DNA from: Aequorivita sinensis
GTDB taxonomy: Bacteria; Bacteroidota; Bacteroidia; Flavobacteriales; Flavobacteriaceae
Reading direction: 5' to 3'
DNA length: 64,000 nt
Assembly: GCF_006346335.1 (NCBI RefSeq)
Contig: NZ_VDMC01000001.1
Coordinates: 248,001-312,000 of the forward strand
Shown here piece by piece: positions 9,798-18,406 of the stretch (within the stretch, counting starts at the first letter, position 1; each line of letters opens with the position of its first letter). The position numbers and the translations under genes are program-made. Below the pieces are notes generated by a model. It made no database searches. It was not told where the DNA came from and was given only the letters and a program-made list of their open reading frames with translations.

Positions 9798-11132
9798 ATG
9801 CGTACAACAGATATTTCTTTTAAACGTATTCAACAACTAGCAATTCCAGCTATAATTTCTGGAATTGCCGAACCTGTACTTTCTGCTACAGATGCAGCAG
9901 TGGTTGGAAATATTAAAGAGTTTGGCATAGAATCTCTCGCAGCTGTCGGAATTGTAGGTTCCTTCCTATCGGCCCTTATTTGGATTTTAGGACAAACACG
10001 AAGTGCAATTTCAACTATAGTAGCACAAAATCTAGGGGCAGGAAAAATTAGCGAATTAGAAAATTTTCCAGCACAGGCCATATATTTTAATATTGGCTTA
10101 AGTATAATTGTACTTTTTTCTACTTATTTCTTCGTTGAGGAAATATTCTCGATGATGAATGCAGAAGGCATTGTTCTCGATTTCAGTATCGACTACTACA
10201 ATATTCGGGTTTGGGGCTTTCCACTAACGCTATTCACATTTGCAGTTTTTGGAATCTTTCGTGGCCTACAAAACACTTTTTGGCCAATGATAATTGCTTC
10301 ACTTGGAGCTGGATTAAACATAGGTTTAGACTTTGCCCTAGTTTACGGGATTGAAGGCTTAATACAGCCGATGGGAATTAAAGGAGCAGCCTGGGCTAGT
10401 TTAATCTCACAAATAATAATGGCAATCTTAGCTTTTGCCTTTCTGATGAAAAAAACCAATGTTTCTCTTAAGCTAAAAATGCCTCTTCACCACGAAATTA
10501 ACCGATTAGTATCTATGAGCCTGAATTTATTTCTGCGCTCTGTATCGCTAAATGTAGCACTAATTCTAGCAACTCGAGAAGCTGCCGATTTAGGAAAAGA
10601 ATATGTTGCAGCACATACAATTGCTTTTAATATATGGATTTTTACTGCATTCTTCTTGGATGGTTATGGCGCGGCAGGCAATATTTTATCTGGAAAACTT
10701 TTGGGAGAACGCAACTACAAATCTTTATGGAAATTGACTAAAAGAGTGAGTTTCTACAACTTATTAGTCTCGACGTTTCTAGTGATTATCGGAATATTGC
10801 TTTATGAACCTCTAGGGCTTATTTTTAATAAAGATGAAACGGTATTAACGATATTATACGGGATGTTCTTTATGGTCTTAATAAGCCTTCCTTTGAATGC
10901 GCTTGCATTTACTTTGGATTCTATTTTCAAAGGATTAGGAGAAATGAAGTATTTGCGAAATGTACTATTAGGTGCCACATTTTTAGGGTTTATTCCCGTA
11001 TTGTACTTTTCGAAATATATGGGTTGGGGGTTATTAGGAATCTGGATTGCGATGAATGTATGGGTAGCATATAGAGGAGTGGCATTACTTATCAAATTCC
11101 GAAGAAAATACATTCCATTGATAGGAAATTAA
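9798..11132 (+). CDS. MATE family efflux transporter
   Basis: Twelve-helix inner-membrane multidrug/toxin extrusion protein of 444 residues, of the DinF-like branch by general appearance. The N-terminal half starts with QLAIPAIISGIAEPVLSATDAAVVG, the characteristic helix 1 to loop region with an Asp after it. The second half repeats the pattern around SLNLFLRSVSLNVALILATREAA. It probably exports cationic compounds in exchange for sodium or protons; the substrate is unknown. A 32-codon membrane ORF follows after 29 bases. Confidence 0.92.
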   Translation: MRTTDISFKRIQQLAIPAIISGIAEPVLSATDAAVVGNIKEFGIESLAAVGIVGSFLSALIWILGQTRSAISTIVAQNLGAGKISELENFPAQAIYFNIGLSIIVLFSTYFFVEEIFSMMNAEGIVLDFSIDYYNIRVWGFPLTLFTFAVFGIFRGLQNTFWPMIIASLGAGLNIGLDFALVYGIEGLIQPMGIKGAAWASLISQIIMAILAFAFLMKKTNVSLKLKMPLHHEINRLVSMSLNLFLRSVSLNVALILATREAADLGKEYVAAHTIAFNIWIFTAFFLDGYGAAGNILSGKLLGERNYKSLWKLTKRVSFYNLLVSTFLVIIGILLYEPLGLIFNKDETVLTILYGMFFMVLISLPLNALAFTLDSIFKGLGEMKYLRNVLLGATFLGFIPVLYFSKYMGWGLLGIWIAMNVWVAYRGVALLIKFRRKYIPLIGN

Positions 11133-11161
11133 TACATTTACTACCAACAAAATTCTAAACT

Positions 11162-11260
11162 ATGGATATTTTAAAGTTTTTAGGTGGCCCAGGCCTATTT
11201 TTAATATTAGCACTCTTGGTGGTTGCTGTTGTTATTTACAACAAAATAAAAAATAAGTAA
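11162..11260 (+). CDS. Small single-pass membrane protein (32 aa)
   Basis: An ATG-initiated 32-residue frame, MDILKFLGGPG followed by a hydrophobic helix LFLILALLVVAVVIY and a basic tail NKIKNK. The pattern is that of a small inner-membrane protein with the C-terminus inside. It lies 29 bases after the MATE stop codon and its own stop codon directly abuts the convergent dioxygenase gene, so it fills the intergenic space exactly. Function unknown; it may be co-transcribed with the transporter. A chance ORF cannot be excluded. Confidence 0.5.
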   Translation: MDILKFLGGPGLFLILALLVVAVVIYNKIKNK

Positions 11261-11896
11261 TTAACGAGTTTTAAGCCAACCCGTAATACTCAAGCGCTCT
11301 GATTCTTTTACCACCTTTACCTCGTGCTCTAGAATCTGACTTTCAAAAATCACTACTCTACCTGGAAGTGGTAAAATATCTAGTTCGTTGTTTTCGGTGT
11401 AAATAGTAAGTTCACCTCCATTTTCAACTAACCAATTATCTTCATTCAGATAACAAACAATTGAAAGTTTACGACGGTCGTCGTTTTGAAAGGTGTCTAA
11501 ATGCCTCTTGTAGAATGTCCCTTTAGGATAAACAGCGTAATGAAACTCTTTATATAAAATTCCTAAGAAACACGTTTTGTTTAAGTAACCAACAAGTTCG
11601 TTTATCTTATTAAAAAATATATTTTCTGTTTCATTGGCGTTTTTTTCATCCATCCAAAGAATAAAATCACCACGAACTGTTTTATCAATTTCTTCATTAA
11701 CACGGTTCCCTATGGCAGATTTTTTAAACTTATCTGCTTCATATTTTGCAAGCAATGATTCTCGGAGTAACACAACTTCTTCTGAAGAAAAAAAGTCGTT
11801 TACAACACTGTATTTCTGATTTATTAAGTCAGAAATAATGGTTTCAAACAATGGGTTTTCAACGAATTCCAGTTGTTCAAATATTTCTTCGGTCAT
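11261..11896 (-). CDS. 2OG-Fe(II) oxygenase, prolyl 4-hydroxylase-like
   Basis: A 211-residue dioxygenase of the prolyl-4-hydroxylase alpha-subunit fold. The iron ligands are visible as H132-x-D134 (KRHLDTF) and H191 (ILEHEV), and the 2-oxoglutarate-binding basic residue as R201 (ERLSITGW). The block VCYLNEDNW...GGELTIY between them is typical. Likely substrates are protein prolyl residues (ribosomal protein or EF-Tu in bacterial homologues), but none is certain. It is convergent with the small membrane ORF and divergent from queD. Confidence 0.9.
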   Translation of the reverse strand: MTEEIFEQLEFVENPLFETIISDLINQKYSVVNDFFSSEEVVLLRESLLAKYEADKFKKSAIGNRVNEEIDKTVRGDFILWMDEKNANETENIFFNKINELVGYLNKTCFLGILYKEFHYAVYPKGTFYKRHLDTFQNDDRRKLSIVCYLNEDNWLVENGGELTIYTENNELDILPLPGRVVIFESQILEHEVKVVKESERLSITGWLKTR

Positions 11897-11976
11897 TTAT
11901 GTAATTTAAAAAAAGTTGGCAAATATAGGTTACAAATGATTATGATTTTCAAAAATATTTTTCCTTTCAAAAACTG

Positions 11977-11984
11977 TATCTTTG
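11977..11984 (+). promoter_or_regulatory. Promoter -7 element of queD
   Basis: TATCTTTG is an exact TAnnTTTG match, 18 bases before the queD ATG. Confidence 0.6.
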
Positions 11985-12002
11985 ATTCCTTAAATTAAGA
12001 CA

Positions 12003-12452
12003 ATGCAGACAATTAGAATCACTAAGATATTTTCCTTTGAAACTGGCCATGCTTTATACGGCTACGACGGTAAATGCCGTAATGTTCACGGGCATAGCTA
12101 CAAACTTTCTGTTACTGTTATTGGTAGTCCAATCCAGGACAACAGTAACGTGAAATTTGGAATGGTAATAGATTTTAGCGATCTCAAGAAAATTGTAAAA
12201 GAAGAAATTGTCGATGTTTTTGATCACGCTACGGTATTCAATAAGAACACACCTCACGTCGAATTAGCGAAAGAATTGAGTGATCGTGGGCACAGTGTAC
12301 TTTTAGTAGACTATCAGCCTACAAGTGAAATGATGGTAATCGACTTTTCAAACAAGATTAAGAATCGTCTGCCTGATAACATCAAGCTTCATTCATTAAG
12401 GCTTCAAGAAACTGATAGCAGCTATGCTGAATGGTTTGCAACAGATAATTAA
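12003..12452 (+). CDS. queD: 6-carboxy-5,6,7,8-tetrahydropterin synthase (QueD)
   Basis: A 149-residue member of the 6-pyruvoyl-tetrahydropterin synthase family, which makes the queuosine precursor 6-carboxytetrahydropterin from dihydroneopterin triphosphate. The zinc-binding histidines are H16 (FETGHAL), H29 and H31 (NVHGHSY), and the catalytic Cys25 (GKCRNVHGH) is present, which fits QueD. The acid near the C-terminus (LQETDSSYAEW) is also intact. It lies alone between two promoter elements; no other queuosine gene is in the window. Confidence 0.92.
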   Translation: MQTIRITKIFSFETGHALYGYDGKCRNVHGHSYKLSVTVIGSPIQDNSNVKFGMVIDFSDLKKIVKEEIVDVFDHATVFNKNTPHVELAKELSDRGHSVLLVDYQPTSEMMVIDFSNKIKNRLPDNIKLHSLRLQETDSSYAEWFATDN

Positions 12453-12493
12453 ATTTTGAATGTAACCCGAGTTTAGTCAAAATGTCTTTTCTA

Positions 12494-12501
12494 TATCTTT
12501 G
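12494..12501 (+). promoter_or_regulatory. Promoter -7 element directly at the lpxH start
   Basis: TATCTTTG matches TAnnTTTG exactly and ends only three bases before the ATG at 12505, so the transcript is probably leaderless or nearly so. Confidence 0.55.
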
Positions 12502-12504
12502 AAT

Positions 12505-13272
12505 ATGCAAATTCCACAAGGCAAAAAAATATATTTTTCTAGCGACAATCACCTTGGCGCGCCCACTCATGCAGAAAGCTTGCCGCGTGAAAAGATTTTT
12601 GTGAAATGGCTAGACAGTATTAAGCACGATGCTGAAGTAATATTTTTACTAGGTGACCTTTTCGATTTTTGGTTTGAATATAAAACTGTAGTACCTAAAG
12701 GATTTGTACGAACCCTCGGAAAATTGGCCGAACTTCGCGATAGCGGTATTCAAATTCACTTTTTTGTGGGGAATCACGATTTGTGGATGCACGATTATTT
12801 TGAAAAGGAATTAAATATTCCTGTTTACCATAAACCTAAGGAGTTTGTGTTTAACAACAAACATTTTTTAATAGGTCACGGTGATGGACTTGGCCCAGGA
12901 GATAAAGGGTATAAACGCATGAAAAAAGTATTTACAAATCCGTTCTCTAAATGGCTTTTTCGATGGTTACATCCCGATTTAGGAGTGCGCTTAGCACAAC
13001 ATCTTTCTGTTAAAAATAAATTGATATCTGGGGATGAGGATAAAGAATTTCTTGGAGAAGACAAGGAATGGCTAGCCCAATATTCTAAGCGAAAACTAGA
13101 AAGTAAACATTACGACTACTTCATTTTTGGGCACCGTCATTTGCCTATGGAAATTAATATTGGAGAAAACTCAACTTACTTTAACCTAGGTGATTGGATA
13201 AATTATTACTCTTACGGTGTTTTTGACGGAGAAAAGTTCGAGTTGCAGAATTTTAATACTTCCAAAAAATAA
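12505..13272 (+). CDS. lpxH: UDP-2,3-diacylglucosamine diphosphatase (LpxH-type)
   Basis: Calcineurin-like metallophosphoesterase of 255 residues that should hydrolyse UDP-2,3-diacylglucosamine to lipid X in lipid A synthesis at the inner membrane. All metal motifs are present: SSDNHLG (D14, H16), LLGDLFDFW, VGNHD, IGHGDGLGPGD and FGHRHLP. The frame is open from a TTG two codons upstream, but that codon is part of the promoter element, so the ATG at 12505 is preferred. It converges with recJ. Confidence 0.9.
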   Translation: MQIPQGKKIYFSSDNHLGAPTHAESLPREKIFVKWLDSIKHDAEVIFLLGDLFDFWFEYKTVVPKGFVRTLGKLAELRDSGIQIHFFVGNHDLWMHDYFEKELNIPVYHKPKEFVFNNKHFLIGHGDGLGPGDKGYKRMKKVFTNPFSKWLFRWLHPDLGVRLAQHLSVKNKLISGDEDKEFLGEDKEWLAQYSKRKLESKHYDYFIFGHRHLPMEINIGENSTYFNLGDWINYYSYGVFDGEKFELQNFNTSKK

Positions 13273-13312
13273 ATCTTGCCTTAGGGATATCTAAAGCGCT
13301 TTATCTGATAAA

Positions 13313-15004
13313 CTATTCTCTTATATCTTTAAGACGGAGTTGTAAGCTAACGTTCCCCTGCCACTCGTTTTCATCGATACAATACACTGCTTTAAAAGGC
13401 TTGCCATTACAAGCAATATCTTCCTTATCGGCCAAACCAAAACCTATTCCAGTAAATTGATTGGATTTTTCCTGTTTTACCACAAGTCGTAAGTGAGATT
13501 TATCCTTACCAACACATTTACCCACACCTACATCGGTTAAATTTTCAGTCATAAATACAGGAGTCATATTCCCCGGACCAAAAGGAGCAAATTGCTTTAA
13601 GATTCTATAAAACTTCGGAGTTATTTCGTTTAAGTCTATCATAGCATCTACACTAATCTCAGGGATTAATTGCTGTGGTGTAATGGTTTTAGAAACAACC
13701 TTTTCAAATTCATTTTTAAAGTTTTCGAAATCTTCCTCCAGTAACGTAAGACCCGCAGCGTATTTATGTCCTCCGAATTGTTCAATATGCTCTGCACAAC
13801 TTTCTAAAGCATTGTAAACATCAAAACCTTTTACAGAACGAGCTGAGGCAGCTAACTTTTCGCCACTTTTTGTAAACACTAAGGTTGGGCGATAATATGT
13901 TTCGGTTAATCGAGAGGCAACAATCCCGATAACACCTTTATGCCAGCTTTCGTGATAAACTACAGTTGTATTTCGATCTTCCTCATCATTTTCAATTATT
14001 TGTTGAAGTGCTTCTTCTGTAATTTTTTTATCGGCTTCCCTCCTATCACTATTAAACGCTTCAATTTCTGCAGCATATTTCTCGGCATCCTCTTGATTTT
14101 CTTCAGTGAGTAAGGTTACAGCATGATTACCGTGCTTCATTCTACCTGCTGCATTGATTCGCGGTGCGATTATGAAAACTACATCGGTAATGGTAAGTGT
14201 TTCCTTTTTTACCTCTTTAAGAATTGCTTTAAATCCAGTACGGGGATTGCTGTTTATTACCTTTAATCCATAATAGGCTAGGATTCTGTTTTCACCAGTA
14301 ACAGGTACAATATCGGCTCCAATTGCAGTAGCAACCAAATCTAAATAAAGTAGAATATTATCTAGGCCTAGCCCTCTTTTTTCTGAAAGTGCCTGAATTA
14401 ATTTAAACCCAACTCCACAACCACAAAGTTCTTTAAACGGATATTCACAATCTTCTCTTTTTGGATCGAGAACAGCAACGGCCTTTGGAATTTCATCACC
14501 TGGCCTGTGGTGGTCACAAATAATAAAATCTATACCTTTTTCAGAAGCATATGCTACTTTATCGATTGCCTTAATGCCGCAATCCAATGCAATTATTAAA
14601 GTGAAATCATTGTCGAATGCAAAATCTATCCCTTTGTAAGACACGCCATACCCTTCATCATATCTATCTGGAATATAAGTGGAAACATTTGGGTAGTAAG
14701 TTTTTAAATAGGAAGACATTAAAGCAACACTAGTAGTACCATCAACATCATAATCGCCATAAACCAGAATATTTTCTCCATTTTCAATAGCTTTTTGAAT
14801 TCTTTCAACAGCTTTGTCCATATCTTTCATTAAAAACGGATCGTGAAGTTCCTCTAAACTTGGTCGGAAAAAACTTTTAGCTTCTTCAAAGGTTTCTATT
14901 CCGCGTTGTACCAGAAGATAGGCAACTAATGGTTCTACATTCAAATCTTTTGAAAGTGCATTAACTTTTTGAGAATCAGGTATAGGTTTTAATGTCCAGC
15001 GCAT
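13313..15004 (-). CDS. recJ: Single-stranded-DNA-specific exonuclease RecJ
   Basis: DHH-family 5'-3' exonuclease of 563 residues acting in recombination and mismatch repair. The Mn2+-binding motifs are VYGDYDVDGTTS (residues 81-92), LDCG (140-143), CDHHRPG with DHH at 164-166, and the later D in LLYLDLVATA. The DHHA1 part contains the GGHKYAAGL motif, and a C-terminal OB-fold region ends at LQLRLKDIRE. Start chosen at MRWTLKPIPD, the family's usual N-terminus. Convergent with lpxH. Confidence 0.96.
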   Translation of the reverse strand: MRWTLKPIPDSQKVNALSKDLNVEPLVAYLLVQRGIETFEEAKSFFRPSLEELHDPFLMKDMDKAVERIQKAIENGENILVYGDYDVDGTTSVALMSSYLKTYYPNVSTYIPDRYDEGYGVSYKGIDFAFDNDFTLIIALDCGIKAIDKVAYASEKGIDFIICDHHRPGDEIPKAVAVLDPKREDCEYPFKELCGCGVGFKLIQALSEKRGLGLDNILLYLDLVATAIGADIVPVTGENRILAYYGLKVINSNPRTGFKAILKEVKKETLTITDVVFIIAPRINAAGRMKHGNHAVTLLTEENQEDAEKYAAEIEAFNSDRREADKKITEEALQQIIENDEEDRNTTVVYHESWHKGVIGIVASRLTETYYRPTLVFTKSGEKLAASARSVKGFDVYNALESCAEHIEQFGGHKYAAGLTLLEEDFENFKNEFEKVVSKTITPQQLIPEISVDAMIDLNEITPKFYRILKQFAPFGPGNMTPVFMTENLTDVGVGKCVGKDKSHLRLVVKQEKSNQFTGIGFGLADKEDIACNGKPFKAVYCIDENEWQGNVSLQLRLKDIRE

Positions 15005-15112
15005 ATGCTATGAAAAGTATAAACTTTAAGTAGGGTGAAATTAAAAAGAGGGACTTGCAAAATTACAAAATTTGAAAGAGGATAACGAGATTTTTGTTTT
15101 TTCATTATTTCG

Positions 15113-15120
15113 TATCTTTA
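15113..15120 (+). promoter_or_regulatory. Possible -7 element of the delta-60 repeat gene
   Basis: TATCTTTA is one base off TAnnTTTG, with TTTTTG 16 bases upstream as a possible -33 box. It lies 38 bases before the ATG. Confidence 0.45.
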
Positions 15121-15157
15121 AAGGTATTGCTCTCCTCCCAACATAAAACCCTAGATT

Positions 15158-16648
15158 ATGAAAAAAATTCTACTTTTTTTAGTGCTATTAACGTATGCAC
15201 TTATGGGAGCTCAAGATGGAGCTTTAGACACTTCTTTTGGTGACGATGGAACCATTCAAACAGATATTAATGGCGACTCAGATTTTGCCATATCAATTAC
15301 ACAACAAGCAGATGAAAAGATATTAGTAGCAGGACAGTTTAAAATACAAGGTGAAGTCTTTCCTTCCATCGCTAGATTTAACTTAGATGGTTATTTAGAC
15401 AATTCTTTTGGCAGTAATGGAGTGGTATTATTTAATCGCCAAAATTATGAAGATGAATACTACAATAAGGTATTAAGCCAAAGTGACGGTAAAATTGTTG
15501 CAGGTGGTATTTTTAGTTTGACTTCTAGCGATCAATTAGTAGTCAATAAGTTTTTAGCCGATGGTTCGTTTGATATAGACTTCGGGAACAATGGCGAATT
15601 AATAATTTTTTCTGAAAACACTGGTTACGGCGATTTTGCACTATTAAATGATAATTCTATTTTGGCAGCAGGTAGTTTATTTGAAAATGGAATTTCTAAA
15701 ATAGGTTTAAAAAAATATTTGCCAAACGGAACTTTAGACACTTCATTTGGTAATAATGGGGTGGCAATAACAGCGGTTGGAAATCAATCAAATATCGCTA
15801 AAAAATTAGTACTAACTCCTGATTATAAAATAATTGTGCTTGCAAATTGTAATCACGATGGAGAGTCCTTGGATGTGTTATTACGTTATTTGCCTAATGG
15901 CTCATTAGATAGTTCTTTTGGAGACAATGGTGTATTGATTATTACAATTGACTCTGAATATTCTTCAAAAAACATTGCTGTATACGAAGATGGGAAAATT
16001 GTAGTACAAAGTTCTTATTTTAATTGGCAAAATGAAATACAGCATAATCTAATATCTAGATACTTAGCAGACGGGGGTACTGACACCTCATTTGGTAGCG
16101 GTGGTTTTATAAACCCGAACAATCCCCAATTAGGAATTAATAAAATTGAAGTTCAACAAAATCAACGATTATTAATTTTTGGAGGACTGAATAATCCTGT
16201 TGAAGGCGGGGGCAAGTTTTATATGAGGCGTTATCATATTGATGGAACTGCAGATTCGAGCTTTAACTTCGTTACATATTCTTCTGACAATGCTGTTGCA
16301 GATATGGTAATTCAACAAGATGGCAAAATCACTTGTTTAGCTAGTACAATATGGTATAATGGGCAAGAAGATATTGTTATGGAGCGCCATATGAACAATC
16401 CGTTGTCTATACCGGAGTTTGACACCAATACAATAGCCATATATCCAAACCCATCAAATGGGATTTTCACAATTGATCGCGGACTGCTTTCTGAAAAAAC
16501 ACCTTTCCAAATAACAGACATTACAGGAAAAATAATTGCAACCGGCCAGTTAAATGAGAAGCAGACACAGCTGGATCTTTCCTCTGCTCAAAGCGGTGTT
16601 TATTTCCTAAAAACTTCAAACAGCGGTTATCGGTTATTGAAGAATTAG
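15158..16648 (+). CDS. Delta-60 repeat protein with T9SS C-terminal sorting domain
   Basis: Secreted protein of 496 residues. A signal peptide (residues 1-18, ending near MGAQ) is followed by seven repeats of about 55-60 residues, each marked by G-x-L-D-x-S-F-G-x-x-G (first at residue 22). These probably form a beta-propeller-like fold. The last 75 residues are a type A T9SS sorting domain (IYPNPSNGIFTID...GVYFLKTSNSG...LLKN), so the protein should cross the outer membrane through the PorZ-type secretion system and be attached to the surface or released. The ligand or role is unknown. It stands alone between recJ and the AhpD-like gene. Confidence 0.9.
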   Translation: MKKILLFLVLLTYALMGAQDGALDTSFGDDGTIQTDINGDSDFAISITQQADEKILVAGQFKIQGEVFPSIARFNLDGYLDNSFGSNGVVLFNRQNYEDEYYNKVLSQSDGKIVAGGIFSLTSSDQLVVNKFLADGSFDIDFGNNGELIIFSENTGYGDFALLNDNSILAAGSLFENGISKIGLKKYLPNGTLDTSFGNNGVAITAVGNQSNIAKKLVLTPDYKIIVLANCNHDGESLDVLLRYLPNGSLDSSFGDNGVLIITIDSEYSSKNIAVYEDGKIVVQSSYFNWQNEIQHNLISRYLADGGTDTSFGSGGFINPNNPQLGINKIEVQQNQRLLIFGGLNNPVEGGGKFYMRRYHIDGTADSSFNFVTYSSDNAVADMVIQQDGKITCLASTIWYNGQEDIVMERHMNNPLSIPEFDTNTIAIYPNPSNGIFTIDRGLLSEKTPFQITDITGKIIATGQLNEKQTQLDLSSAQSGVYFLKTSNSGYRLLKN

Positions 16649-16736
16649 TTTTTTAAAATTTATTCAGTTTTTGGAGCTTGTGATTTAGAATTTGCGAATG
16701 CATTTTGTATTTTCGGATTTCAAACGAATTTAAGCT

Positions 16737-17327
16737 ATGCCATTAGTTACACCCCTTTCCCCAAACCACGATACCGAAACAAAACAATTGGCCGAATTTT
16801 TTAATGAAACATTAGGCTTTTGTCCAAATAGTGTGCTCACTATGCAACACCGCCCTGCGATTAGCAAAGCGTTTATAAACCTGAACAAAGCCGTAATGGC
16901 GAATGAAGGACGGGTTACATCCGCTTTAAAAAGAATGATTGCTTGGGTAAGTAGCAATGCCACAGGCTGTCGCTATTGTCAAGCCCATGCCATTCGAGCT
17001 GCAGAACGCTATGGAGCCGAGCAGGAGCAACTCGATAACATATGGGAATACAGAACTCACCCTTCTTTTTCAGAGGCTGAGCGAGCCGCATTAGACTTTT
17101 CATTAGCGGCAAGTCAGGTGCCGAATGCAGTGAATGATGAAATAAAACAACAACTCTACAAATATTGGAATGAAGGTGAAATAGTGGAAATGCTAGGTGT
17201 TATTTCTCTTTTTGGATATTTAAATCGTTGGAATGACTCAATGAGTACTACTATTGAAGAAGGAGCCATTGAAAGCGGTGAGCAATATCTCGGCAAACAC
17301 GGATGGAATAAAGGGAAACACATCTAA
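16737..17327 (+). CDS. Carboxymuconolactone decarboxylase / AhpD-like protein
   Basis: A 196-residue all-helical protein of the AhpD-like peroxidase-related family. The redox motif is GCRYCQAHA with C78, C81 and H84, the CxxC-x-x-H arrangement of AhpD. It probably reduces peroxides or acts as a thiol oxidoreductase; an actual lactone decarboxylase role is unlikely given the Cys pair. Convergent with rsmI and separated from it by 34 bases. Confidence 0.88.
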   Translation: MPLVTPLSPNHDTETKQLAEFFNETLGFCPNSVLTMQHRPAISKAFINLNKAVMANEGRVTSALKRMIAWVSSNATGCRYCQAHAIRAAERYGAEQEQLDNIWEYRTHPSFSEAERAALDFSLAASQVPNAVNDEIKQQLYKYWNEGEIVEMLGVISLFGYLNRWNDSMSTTIEEGAIESGEQYLGKHGWNKGKHI

Positions 17328-17361
17328 TGTAAAATTGACGATCTATAATTTTAGATTTTCG

Positions 17362-18036
17362 TTATTTCTTGCCCGAAACAACAACTACAATTTCTCCTTT
17401 TGGTGGTTTGTTTTCGAAGTGTTTTAAAACTTCTTCAGCGGTACCGCGGACGGTTTCTTCGTGTAGTTTTGTGAGTTCGCGTGAAACCGATATTTGTCTA
17501 TCAGCGCCAAAATATTCAATAAATTGTGCAAGTGTTTTCAGCAATTTATGAGGTGATTCATAAAATATGATAGTTCGAGTTTCTTCAGCTAGAAATTGAA
17601 GACGAGTTTGTCTTCCCTTTTTAACAGGAAGGAAGCCTTCAAATACAAATTTGTCATTTGGAAACCCACTGTTTACCAAAGCAGGAACAAAGGCTGTAGC
17701 TCCAGGCAAACAATCCACTTCTATACCGGCTTCAACACAAGCGCGCGTTAGTAAAAACCCTGGATCGCTTATAGCTGGTGTTCCTGCATCACTAATTAAC
17801 GCTATGTTCTCACCGTTTTCAATACGCTTTACAATTCCATCCACAGTTTTGTGCTCATTGTGCATATGGTGAGAATACATTTGAGTATTTATTTCAAAAT
17901 GCTTCAGTAATTTTCCACTAGTTCGCGTGTCTTCTGCATATATTAAATCTACATCTTTAAGCACCTCAACAGCGCGATAAGTCATGTCTTTTAAATTACC
18001 TATTGGTGTAGGCACTAGGTAGAGTTTTCCCTTCAT
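17362..18036 (-). CDS. rsmI: 16S rRNA 2'-O-ribose C1402 methyltransferase RsmI
   Basis: SAM-dependent tetrapyrrole-methylase-fold enzyme of 224 residues that methylates the ribose of C1402 in 16S rRNA. Diagnostic segments are LYLVPTPIGNLKDMTYRAVEVL at the N-terminus, YAEDTRTSGKLL, the LISDAGTPAISDPG glycine-rich SAM loop, and FYESPHKL. The C-terminus ends in KPPKGEIVVVVSG, normal for the family. It is the last gene of a tight minus-strand cluster (gaps of 3 and 10 bases) with the DoxX-like and 286-residue genes. Confidence 0.95.
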   Translation of the reverse strand: MKGKLYLVPTPIGNLKDMTYRAVEVLKDVDLIYAEDTRTSGKLLKHFEINTQMYSHHMHNEHKTVDGIVKRIENGENIALISDAGTPAISDPGFLLTRACVEAGIEVDCLPGATAFVPALVNSGFPNDKFVFEGFLPVKKGRQTRLQFLAEETRTIIFYESPHKLLKTLAQFIEYFGADRQISVSRELTKLHEETVRGTAEEVLKHFENKPPKGEIVVVVSGKK

Positions 18037-18039
18037 AGT

Positions 18040-18396
18040 TTATGGGCGTACAGTTTTTCCGAAGAAATAAGAAATTAGTAATAATACAATTCCAATAAGT
18101 GGAAGTGTTATTCCCGGATCATTAATAGAATAATGAGCAAAAGAAGCCAATGCCATATCAAAAAACAGACCTGCATAAGCCCATTCCATCACCCATTTTG
18201 GTTTTCGGTATAAAATAAAAAATATGGCAATTATTTTAGCAATTGCCATAGGTATAACTAAATAAGTAGGGTATTGATAATCTTGATAATCACCTTCAAT
18301 AACCGCTGTATCAGTTAGGTACATAAATGCAGAATACAAAAATAAAGCGCTTAGTAGCCCAGTTGCAATCCAATAAACTGATTTTTGGGCTCTCAT
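18040..18396 (-). CDS. DoxX-like family membrane protein
   Basis: A 118-residue inner-membrane protein with four predicted helices (about residues 8-27, 45-62, 70-88 and 93-112). The pattern LFLYSAFMYLTD in the first helix and YRKPKWVMEWAYAGLFFDMALASFAHY in the middle matches the DoxX-like family. Such proteins are linked in the literature to quinone or thiol redox, but no function can be assigned here. It sits between rsmI and the 286-residue gene with almost no spacing, so it is in the same operon. Confidence 0.8.
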   Translation of the reverse strand: MRAQKSVYWIATGLLSALFLYSAFMYLTDTAVIEGDYQDYQYPTYLVIPMAIAKIIAIFFILYRKPKWVMEWAYAGLFFDMALASFAHYSINDPGITLPLIGIVLLLISYFFGKTVRP

Positions 18397-18406
18397 AAAT
18401 TAAGTG

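Noticed and set aside
15220-16290. Regularly spaced similar segments resembling a repeat array
   Set aside because: These are the coding delta-60 repeats of the T9SS protein, not a CRISPR or DNA-level repeat.
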